NCBI GenBank assembly: GCA_036939975.1
Contig: JALLPB010001146.1
Span: 1-11,006, forward strand
Origin: Cyclostephanos tholiformis
Lineage: Eukaryota; Bacillariophyta; Thalassiosirophyceae; Thalassiosirales; Thalassiosiraceae
Direction: 5' to 3'
Length of the DNA: 11,006 nt
Of the stretch, positions 1 to 7,966 are shown one piece after another. Positions within the stretch are counted from its first letter, which is position 1; every line of letters begins with the position of its first letter. The notes under the pieces are model-generated. The model searched no databases, was not told the DNA's origin, and was given only the letters and a program-made list of their open reading frames with translations. A program made the position numbers and the translations under genes.

Positions 1-122
1 TCTCGCCCACCGCTACACAATATTATAAATAAATATAATACTATCTATGTAATATCGGACGACGCTACCACATTTACCCCCAAAACACCCGACCCCCGCC
101 GCCGGCCCCGTGCCCGTCCCAG
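1..122 (+). other. probable 3' part of ISY1 intron 1
   Basis: The stretch begins AT-rich, becomes C-rich, and ends in CCCGTCCCAG, a plausible 3' splice site, directly before sequence that encodes ISY1. Although the ISY1 frame is open here, the encoded residues do not resemble the conserved ISY1 N-terminus and contain no Met, so an intron fits better than coding. The donor is not in the window. Confidence 0.5.
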
Positions 123-972
123 CGAGGAGAGCGATCCGAATTCGAGGATAAGTCGCGATCGTGGCCGACGACAGAAACGTCCCTTCCTCGCATCGCAATG
201 CGAGCACTTGGCCGACGCCGAGCATTTTCGGATGCAAATTATACGCGAAATAGGCGAGGGGGTGCGCAGGATACAAAATCCCGGATTGGGCGAACACGCA
301 TTGCGCGACCTGAACGACGACATTAACAAATTGTTCCGGGAGAAGCATCACTGGAATCGCAGGATCAGGGAATTGGGGGGCAAGGATTACAATAAGGAGG
401 AGAGGAGGGCGATGTTGTTGGTCGAGAGCGAGGGGGGGGGCGGCGTTGGCGGTGGTATTGGTGGTGGTGTCGACGGCGGCGGCGGCGGCGGGGGTAGTAC
501 GGTAGATCCGGGCGCTCTCGCCGCGATGGGCGTGGGACTCAAGGGCAGCGGGGGCTACAGGTACTTCGGCGCCGCAAGGGACCTGCCGGGTGTGAGGGAG
601 CTATTCGCACGACACGCCGCGAGGGCCACGAAGCGCAAACGGGGGGATATATACAAGTACATCACGCCCGATTATTACGGTCTCAGGGACGAGGAGGATG
701 GCGTCCTCCTGGAGCTGGAGGGGAAGATGGCCGCGAACGAACGGGATGAGCTGTCGTACCGTCGAGAGGAATTCAGGGATGCGAAGACTCGACGAACGAA
801 GGGTGATCCTCGCGAAGGTTCGGGGGGTAGCGATGAAAGCTCGGACGATGACGCTTTTTACGATGGAGTTATGAATGGGATTGTCCCCCAAGCGGCCGTG
901 CCCTCGAGGGAGGTCATAGCGAAGGCATTGTTGGAGAAGAAGAAGGAGGCGCTGTTGAATCGTTTTGCGTGA
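123..972 (+). CDS. ISY1: ISY1 pre-mRNA-splicing factor, 5'-partial
   Basis: This is a homologue of ISY1/Syf3-type splicing factors, which act in the NineTeen-complex-associated part of the catalytic spliceosome in the nucleus. Landmarks seen in order: RPFLASQCEHL, then IQNPGLGEHALRDLNDDINK, HHWNRRIRELGGKDY, GYRYFGAARDLPGVRELF, a DYYG..DEEDGVL segment, an acidic/Ser stretch, and a VPS..VIAKALLEKKKEALL C-terminus. All follow the order of the plant and animal family. The frame stays open to window base 1 without a Met. The family normally begins MARNEEKAQ-like about 30 residues before RPFLAS, so the first exon must lie upstream. I place the exon start after a pyrimidine-rich AG at 121-122; an AG at 151-152 or 173-174 is possible. 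A Gly-rich insertion lies between the LGG motif and GYRYFGAA. The stop is TGA at 970-972. Identity is secure; the 5' end is not. Confidence 0.9.
430..495 (+). repeat. Gly-codon (GGN) low-complexity tract in ISY1
   Basis: An imperfect GGN run encodes a Gly-rich stretch with scattered Val, Ile and Asp. It sits between two conserved ISY1 blocks (KDYN..E and GYRYFGAA), where animal and plant proteins have only a short linker. It is probably a disordered, length-variable insertion. Confidence 0.75.
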
Positions 973-1186
973 TATTATTGGAAATAGGTTTTAAACATAG
1001 ACGACACGGAGACTGGAATCATAACGTTCATGTGCTCTTTTTTGAGTTTTGGAATGTTCTGGGACAGATTGGTCGCATAATATTATTGGAAATAGGTCTT
1101 TTACATACGACCCAGACGCTGAAATCATGAAGTTTTTGTGCCCATATGAGTTTTGGAAGGCACTGGGGTAGATTGGTTTTCATCGT
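971..1186 (+). repeat. diverged tandem duplication of ~108 bp at the ISY1 3' end
   Basis: Two head-to-tail copies can be read by eye: about 971-1078 and 1079-1186. Shared blocks in the same order are ATATTATTGGAAATAGGT (from 972 and 1080), ACATA.GAC, GAAATCATGA versus GGAATCATAACG, TGAGTTTTGGAA, and AGATTGGT (1066 and 1170). Copy 1 begins inside the ISY1 TGA stop codon and copy 2 begins with TAA at the equivalent place. This suggests that stop-proximal 3' UTR sequence was duplicated in tandem and has since diverged. No coding capacity is evident. Confidence 0.8.
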
Positions 1187-1810
1187 TGATATAAATATTG
1201 CGCACCTTCATGAATGTGCTACAACACGCCATACTACCTAGATGAAATTAATTCGTTTTACCTTATTCTTCTACACAAGAGTAAAGTCAAAGTCTTCGAC
1301 ATTTGCCCCAATGACATTAGTTTTCTATAATTTTGATATGGTCAATAAGTTGGTTCTTCGCTTGTGGACATCGTCAGACTCCATAGTTACCACAACATGT
1401 TAATTTTGTCGCCTACTGTTGAACCTCCTCTCGGATTCTTTTATCATACCTTTCGAAAGAAAAAAAAACAGTATTTTCTCCATTCACTTTCATGGAACGC
1501 GTACTCATAACATCAACGGCGGGGGGCAGCGGTCTCCAATGATCTGCAAGGACAGGACTGAGGCACTCGAGAGTTCAAGACTCGGCCCGCGCCCAATCTC
1601 GATGTGTCATATGATCAAAACATCCCCAACCGGAGATTATGAAGTGTATGTCATAAAGTACGAAACTCGAAATATCACAGTTTAACATAGAAGTAATACT
1701 GAACTAAACTACAGAGCAGCTCTAGTACTCGCGATCCCATCGCACAATTTGATTCGACAGAATTAGATTCACGAAGATAAAAAATTACAGCACCACTAAC
1801 CTTTTCGCTA
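1187..1810. other. intergenic region between convergent ISY1 and SOD-like genes
   Basis: About 620 bp between the ISY1 3' duplication and the SOD-like stop codon. It is AT-rich and presumably holds the 3' UTR ends of both convergent genes. A short open frame at 1419-1685 has no recognisable domain. I see no tRNA, hairpin terminator or mobile element. Confidence 0.5.
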
Positions 1811-2542
1811 CTAAAATAAACTTGGTTTCAGTTTGCCACAAGCAACTCGTTTGTAACCACCGTCGGTTGTGTTCGCATCATGGATGACAATAACCTTTCC
1901 AACAGTGAGCTTGTTTCCATATCCTTGATCGAAGCGAAATTTCCTCCCTGCATTCCCCTCGGTACCAGTGTTGTACCAAGTTCCAGTGGGGGCAATTTCT
2001 GTGCTCTCGGGGTACCAGGGGTCGCCGTCTTTCTTGATTCCATATTGACTCGGTTTCCAATAGTGAGGTCCTTAGGTGGTAGAGCTAGTGCAACTGGTAC
2101 CGTTGTGAACATGAACACCGCCCCCAGTGGTCACGCCGGTGATTCTCGGGCGCAGATTCATCACATCAATGACGAGCGTTCCCCAAGTGTTCGTCGATGA
2201 ATCGAAGCAAACCGTGACAGTCCCTTCGACGTCGGGGTATATATAAGCTCCAGTAACATCATCGGGGTTGGACGGCTCCATGACGGCCACGAGACATCTT
2301 CCATCAGATTTGCCGGATTTCGAATCGCCCGACTTTCCAGACTTGCCGGATACGGTGGGCTCTTTGATCGACTTGGCCCCCATCTCCTGCGGTTCCTCAA
2401 AGACTGTATCGGATATCTTTTGCGACTTTGCCTTTAATTCCCTTATAATGCCGTCCCCTCCCCTCTTCCGCAGCCGTGCCTCGTCAGCGGAGACCAAACA
2501 AGAAAGCAACATAGCCAAGATAGTAGTCGATTGAATTCTCAT
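1811..2542 (-). CDS. secreted Cu/Zn-SOD-like protein, frame broken by one in-frame TAA
   Basis: Reading from the ATG at 2542 to the TAG at 1811 gives 244 codons in one frame, with a TAA at codon 157. Residues 1-19 form a signal peptide (hydrophobic ILAMLLSCLVSA), followed by a basic/acidic region and a Ser/Lys/Gly linker (about 65-80). From about 83 onward the sequence resembles the Cu/Zn superoxide dismutase fold: HVH at 144-146, Cys151, GPHYW at 158-162, VIVIHD at 217-222 and RVACGKL at 232-238. These match the SOD copper ligands HVH, the bridging His in GPHF, the late VH ligand and the disulfide pair with RLACG. The usual Zn-ligand His residues after GPH are not apparent, so dismutase activity is doubtful. 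The domain continues in the same frame after the TAA with no shift and no credible intron. It may be a recent pseudogene, a polymorphic null allele, a readthrough gene or a sequence error. Confidence 0.8.
2072..2074 (-). other. in-frame TAA inside the SOD-like domain
   Basis: The stop lies between ...SCTSSTT and GPHYWKP..., splitting the Cys-to-His metal-site loop. If translation ended here, a 156-residue product would lack the bridging His, the last copper His and the second disulfide Cys. One base change from CAA, GAA or AAA would produce it. Confidence 0.9.
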
Positions 2543-2978
2543 TTATCTCGACGAGAAAGATATTATAACATAATATGTCTTGTCAGTGGTATCAAAGAAT
2601 GTTGTGCCAACCTTTTAAAAGCGCTGATCTTGAGTGCATTTATGAGCGAAGTGGTTTAATTTGCAAGGACGAGTCTTAAGAAGTTTTGGTGTCTAATGAA
2701 AATGATGGTTCAGTCAGATCCTCACGCACGGTCGATCATGAGATATCCCGCTTTGAAGTTCGGATTCGTCGACAAAATTTGCAAAAAGAGATACGTAGGA
2801 ATCTGATACTTTTCTCAAAAAGGTGACCAAGCCCCATCTTCTCTTTTTCGCACTTGACTATTTTAGGTACTATGCACGATAACCTACCTCCCACATTCTA
2901 AAAAAAATGAAACACAGCCGCCTGGCCGGCCCGCCATCCTCACCTCAGCACCTCATAATAATCAGATAATATATAGTA
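2543..2978. promoter_or_regulatory. shared divergent promoter region, SOD-like (-) and J-domain (+) genes
   Basis: A 436-bp spacer separates two genes transcribed away from each other, so it must carry both promoters and 5' UTRs. It contains AT-rich TATA-like stretches near each start: GATATTATAACATAATAT at about 2559-2576, just upstream of the minus-strand ATG, and GATAATATATAG at about 2965-2976, right against the plus-strand ATG and too close to be a normal TATA box. No defined factor site was recognised. Confidence 0.4.
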
Positions 2979-5884
2979 ATGAGAAGAATGAAGACCATTC
3001 GTCTGATTTCGGTACTGTCTGCGGCAATGATACAGTTGCATGCACATTGCTTGATCCACGGTCTATCCGATGCGAGGATTGACGCGTCCGGGGAAACACT
3101 GATCGTCGAGGAGGAGGCGACGACGTGCGAGCCGAGGGAGCTGGTGTTGCACGGCAGGGCGATATCCGCATCGTGCGATTCGTTGTATCAAATTGCGACG
3201 CTCAGCTCAAGTCCGCGTCGATGCATTCACATCGAGGTTCCGCCGGTGGCGCCGCAAGCCAATGCGGTCGCCGACATATGCACGAACTTTCCGGGGTGGT
3301 TCGACGGCACTAATGGATGCGACGCTTACCAGCAGAACGAGGGCTGGTGTGACGAATATGGAGATTTCAAGTACGAATCGACCAGCAGGCCCGCCAACGA
3401 GGCGTGTTGTGCCTGTGGTGGAGGCGTGCGGAGTAAGCCACGGCTGATGGTGGGCGATCATGTCAAACTAACTAAACACCATGTATTGGGTCAAGGTCAA
3501 TGCAAGTCCCTCAAGATTGTGGATATTGAAACCAACCGCCAATTCAAGTATGTCGTGGAAGTCATGAAACCATGCGGACCCATGGGATATATGATGGATG
3601 CCAATGGTCACGTAAAGCCGATGCAGCAGTTTCAAGCGGGTCTGCGTATGGACATAACCACGGATGATCCGAATGTGATTTCGAAACACATAAAAGTGGA
3701 GTTGAAGAAATGCCGACATGGAATGCCCGAGCAAGAGTTTGAAGTCGTCCCCATGGGAGGTGACGACGAGAATGCGAATAACGAAATGGCAACAATTTTT
3801 CATCCATTGACTGGTCTTTCCTTATCATCTGCCTTGGATGTGAAGAGTAGTCGATTCTTCAACATTACGCAAGTTTTCGAGGATGGATTATTCGAGGGGA
3901 GTAGCGATTATTATTTCCTCAAAATGAACGTTAATCAAGAAGGGCATCATTCACATTTCTATCTAGGGAGTGGTCACTTTGGTGAAAAGGAATATTCAGA
4001 GTGAGTCTCAGGCTCTCGTAGATTGTACCTACAATTTTTTGACGTTCTTTGTGAACTAATCATGTTGTGAATCGCAGAGTGGAGACATATTTGCATCCAA
4101 ACAAACATTTCGAGGAGCAGGAATTTGCAATGTGGCAATTCAAGCCCGTCTTGAAGAGCGGCGATTATAATAGCGAAAATAATGTCGTCGGTGAACATGA
4201 ACAGTGGTTGGTCAGAATGACCAATTTAATTGGCATTGATTACCTAGGGGAGCTCCCTCCGTGGCATCTACTCGACGTTGAAAGAGATGCCTCAAAGGGT
4301 GATGTTAAGTCGAGATTTCGGGAGCTCAGTCGTATTTTTCACCCCGACAAAATACTTGCACATCATTCGGATAAGAAAGAGTTATTCGAACGAATATTCG
4401 TTCTACTACAGAACGCATATCAAGGACTGAAAACCGCAAATGAGGCGGAAAAGGAGGATTTTAAGACTAAAGCGGAGTCAAGTTCCCAGCTTTTCGCCTA
4501 TTCTCAGTCTGTTGTGGAGCTTCTTCCATTTCATTGGTCTAAACTAGAAAATAGTGGTGGCCGGTACGTTCTTAATGTGGCCTCGCATCTTAATTCGACT
4601 TCATTGAACAGTACCTCTTCAGAAGATGACGAATTCGATCCATCCGTCCAGCTATGGGTGACATTCATGTACAGCGCCCGCTGCGGCATGAGCAGGTCCG
4701 TTGTTGGGATGTTAGATCTGGCTGCGAGGCATTTAGAGCAACATGAGAACATCAAGGTGGGGAGTTATGGATGTGGAATTTATAAAGAATATCCACCCAT
4801 AGGAAATGATCTGATCGGTGTTATGTCCGATCCGATTTGCAGCCAATTCCGAAGACAGGAGACGCCAAATGTTCATCTAATTGTTGAGACCATCCCGGGG
4901 AAAAAAAGAGACGAGAATGGCGAGCTAGTTGAATATTATCCAGTTGTAGATATTATGAAGGAAAATGCGCGGTTCAAACACTTTTATGCTGATGTTCCTT
5001 CGGGAAATATCACTCAGTTTTTTCCTCATAAAATCATTGATTTTGCCAAGGCCGCAAAGATGGTCTGGGAAAACAATCGCCTCGTCCATAGAATGATGTC
5101 GGAGGACTTTTCGACTCCGCCATTTATTGATAGCGTGTCCATCGTCGCATACTTGGACGGCACTGGAAACGATGAATCGAACGACGGCAAGAGTAACGTT
5201 GTTGACGCTATCTTAAGCTCTTTGCCTGGTGTCGCGCGCCGATTCTTCAACGATGACTTTTATGTCGGCATTGCTCTGTGTGGATTTGGCGATGAAGAAA
5301 ATATCGATGTGAATGTTGGAGATAGTCACGCGCATATTGATTGTTCGAAACTAGGTGTGTCTTGGCTACCGAATATCAAAGTTTATGCAAATAATGATAC
5401 AACAGGGGTGTCGCTATTGCGTGGCGAATTTAGTGACATGAGAGACGTACAAATAGCACTGGAGAGCATGGGAAACACAATACGCATGTTACTTGGTGGA
5501 ACAGATGATTACGAAGATGATATCAATGAGCTGCAAGGCACTGTTGGCGAGGAAGGAGGAGGAGATTGCGAAAACCAAAAACATCCCCCACCCGAGCAAA
5601 ATTACGACCAAAAATTTGTTAAGATTGATGACCGAATGGTGGATACTCCTCTCCTTGAAGGAGGTGATGGCTCTGACGAAATCAAACCGGCACGAAAGAC
5701 CGATAGTGCGACGAGCAGCCCAAAACTTGCGAGCGCAAGCAATAAAAATCTGCTTGCCGGAGAACGTAGCGGAGATATTACGAGAAATAGGATCTCTGGG
5801 TTTCATAAACGCGAAACAAGAACTGTAGGAGGTGGTGCACTGCTTGGTGGGGGCAGTGGCGGGAACGCAGGATTAATTGCTTAA
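2979..5884 (+). CDS. secretory-pathway J-domain protein with Cys-rich module and two thioredoxin-like domains
   Basis: Joining exons 2979-4000 and 4078-5884 gives 942 residues. Residues 1-25 form a signal peptide (Met1 or Met4). Residues 101-149 are a six-Cys module: C101, C114, C124, C143, C144, C146, with FPGWFD and EACCACGGG. Residues 150-400 are a conserved-looking region I do not recognise. The J-domain is at about 402-465 with HPD at 429-431, so it should stimulate an Hsp70. At about 531-640 lies a thioredoxin-like domain (VTFMYSARCGMS) in which the active site reads C543-G-M-S546 instead of CxxC. A second thioredoxin-like fold at about 710-800 (SIVAYLDG, FYVGIALCGF, LGVSWLPNIKVY) has no CxxC. 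The C-terminal 130 residues are low-complexity and end in GLIA, with no KDEL-type signal or membrane helix. The plan recalls ER proteins such as ERdj5/DNAJC10 and DNAJC16. An ER co-chaperone role is inferred; oxidoreductase activity is unlikely from the active sites seen. Confidence 0.85.
4001..4077 (+). other. intron of the J-domain gene (77 nt)
   Basis: Donor AGA|GTGAGT and acceptor ATCGCAG|AGTGG, with a T-rich stretch and CTAAT (4055-4059) as a candidate branch site. Removal joins EKEYS(GA) to A-GTG-GAG in phase 2, giving ...EYSEVETYLHP... across the junction. Without removal, exon 1 stops at the TGA at 4002-4004. Confidence 0.9.
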
Positions 5885-6479
5885 ATTCATGTTGGTTTGA
5901 TGTTTTTGCTTCCAGACAATCAGTTTGTGTTATTGATATCTTCAATGGAAAAAGCATGGTATCATTCGTTCGAGGTGCCAACCACAACAATCCAAGCCCT
6001 CAACTACAGAGGGGGTTCCCTCCTGACGAGTTGATAGTCTTGTTCTGTTTTCAGCTCGAGCCTCCTCTTTTCGAGATCACCTCAAAGCCAACGCAGTTTT
6101 AGAGTTGATGGTGAACAAAATATTCTCGTTAGAGCGGGTCCAGCATTCTCCAGACACGTCCTCCAATTCTCTGAATATTTGAGAATTTCAGGTGAAGATG
6201 GATAGGTAGCGCAACATAATAATAATAATCAATACTCCAGATACAACATCACCCATTCTCATCACACAGCTATTGATTCATGGCAATGGCAGCAACATGA
6301 TATCTAATTGAGCATTGCTTGGATCAATTTATAAGTTGGTGTTTCTTTAATTTTTTTGGTACACATCATTGCTTTACGCGACGATAAGACTCTGTTAATG
6401 GGCCTCCAAGCCTAGCTTGATATTGAACTCAAGGTCACGCGAATGCTCATATCTTGAGTCCTTCGCATAAGGAGCTAGG
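5885..6479. other. intergenic region between J-domain gene and unknown gene
   Basis: About 595 bp of AT-rich sequence that should hold the 3' UTR of the J-domain gene and the promoter and 5' UTR of the next gene on the same strand. It contains a short GGGGGTTCCCTCC inverted motif near 6011-6023 and an AAT microsatellite near 6218-6229. No tRNA or coding exon is recognised. Confidence 0.4.
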
Positions 6480-7475
6480 ATGTTTTTTGATGGAGATGAT
6501 CGATCTCCGTCTCCAGCTGCCTCGGCTGGAGGAGCGGTTTCTATGAAGTCACTGGGAGATCCAACAAAATCATCACTACGGAAGGGCGAAGGCAACCAAA
6601 GCGAAGACGAGTATGAGAATGAGATTGGGAGTGTATATTCTTTAAGCACCATACAATCTTGGGATTTAAGTAGTAACCTCAAAGACCCAAATGGAGGAAA
6701 CCTGGAGGTAAGCGAGCCCCAACTCGAACTGCTTCACCTTCTTTCGAAGTTGCTTACTGCAGTTGTTTTCTTGGATTCTTAGCTCGATCCCGTCAATTCG
6801 AAAATTGTTCAAAGTGAAACCAAACGCAAAGCAAAGCAAGAGTCAGACCATAACAAATTCGTGACATTGTATAATGAATTGATTTCAACACATCGCTTAC
6901 GAACTCGAGATGATTGGGAAAGTAATTTACACGAAATAATTGGGGAACAATGTGGAGACTTCAAGAAAACTCTTCAGCAGACAATAGAAAATATGAAATT
7001 CGAGCAAGATTTTGTACAGAAACGACTATTGTATTTTCTAGACAGAAGCACCGATTTGACTTACGTTGAATTATGGTGGTTTATGGTTTTGTGCTTTGAG
7101 AAAAAAATTCAAAGAGGGACGTACAAGGTTCAAAAACACGACCAAAGTGAAAGAAAGGAGAAAGATCAGGAGATGTGTAGGAGGGCAACAAAGAGAGAGA
7201 TTGGTAAGTTTGAGAAGAATCTTGATAAATGGATAGAAGAAAATCTGGATAATCAAAAAAAGAGCCACACAGAACAAGTGACAGATGATTTCATTCAATA
7301 TGCGGAACAAGTGACAACGAACGACAATCATTTAACCGAGACAACAAAGCGAAGGCTAAACTACGTGTTGGAGAAAAGTGATGGTAGGACGTACTTTGAT
7401 ATTTTTTGGTTAACTCTCGAAAGCTTTGTGGTTATGAAGGGAACGAAAGGTCAATATAATACAAGCGAGAAGTGA
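6480..7475 (+). CDS. unknown protein with internally duplicated ~110-residue unit
   Basis: Exons 6480-6707 and 6783-7475 join in phase 0 to give 306 residues. I do not recognise the family. Residues 1-76 are Ser/Gly/acidic and probably disordered. Residues 77-102 are basic, and from about 103 the protein is charged and probably mostly helical. Two copies of one unit are visible: QKRLLYFLDRS...TYVELWW at about 155-175 and KRRLNYVLEKS...TYFDIFW at about 265-285. They align without gaps and are each preceded by a W/F-E-x-NL-type helical segment. There is no signal peptide, membrane helix or catalytic motif. A nuclear or cytosolic binding protein is conceivable, but function is unknown. The ATG at 6480 is chosen because an in-frame TAA lies just upstream at 6468-6470. 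The stop is TGA. Codon use is markedly more AT-rich than in ISY1 or the RRM gene. Confidence 0.75.
6708..6782 (+). other. intron of the unknown gene (75 nt)
   Basis: Donor CTGGAG|GTAAGC and acceptor TTGGATTCTTAG|CTCGAT, preceded by a T-rich tract. It is phase 0: removal joins GGNLE to LDPVNSK and removes the in-frame TAG formed at 6780-6782. An alternative AG at about 6762-6763 would leave that TAG in the frame of the downstream exon. Confidence 0.85.
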
Positions 7476-7966
7476 GCAAGTGATAATGTTGATTAAAAAA
7501 AAACGGGTAATGTAGCCTTGGATAGAAAGCAGAATTGTTGGTGATTAGGTGTGCTAGGAGTGGCATCGAGAGGGAACATACACTGGGCATCATATTTATA
7601 ACTAATTCGATATGAATAAAAAATCCCTCGATGTTACTATTCATTGTCTTCAATTTTGCGACAGACTTTTTCGTCAAAACCACGGATGCACATATTTCTA
7701 ACGGCGAGCTGACAATGTTTTTCGCCCAAACGAACAGCCATCCAACTTTACCCATCTTTGGTATTCCGTTACACGAACAATAAAATATAGGTAATCAACA
7801 CGAGCTAATCCGAGACGTCATATTTTTCTCGCGCATTTCATCATCGATCAGCCACTTCAACCCTTCTCGATGGTATGGTATTATCATCATCAGGACCGGA
7901 TCAACGATATTATCATCCCCCATAATCAACCATGGGGATTGGCACGTATATATACATCCGTCCCGG
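7476..7966. other. intergenic region between two convergent genes
   Basis: About 490 bp that should contain both 3' UTRs. On the plus strand there is GAATAAAAAA near 7614-7623, a possible polyadenylation signal for the upstream gene, and ACAATAAAATA near 7777-7787. An open frame on the minus strand (7432-7755) has no recognisable domain. Nothing else is seen. Confidence 0.4.

Noticed and set aside
1419..1685. 88-residue open frame on the plus strand between ISY1 and the SOD-like gene
   Set aside because: No recognisable domain, low-complexity start, unremarkable composition, and it lies where the 3' UTRs of two convergent genes are expected.
2072..2074. Stop-codon reassignment or selenocysteine
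   Set aside because: Selenocysteine uses TGA, not TAA. The J-domain gene ends naturally at a TAA, and no other internal TAA was found in the conserved coding regions.
2072..2100. A tiny intron that would remove the in-frame TAA of the SOD-like gene
   Set aside because: The only nearby GT...AG pairs would be far below a workable intron length, and removal would delete or shift the metal-site loop.
6011..6023. GGGGGTTCCCTCC inverted motif as a terminator
   Set aside because: It is short and imperfect with no following T-run, and intrinsic terminators of this type are not expected for a nuclear protein-coding gene.
7432..7755. 107-residue minus-strand open frame between the convergent genes
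   Set aside because: It overlaps the end of a supported plus-strand gene, shows no domain or signal peptide, and fits AT-rich 3' UTR sequence.
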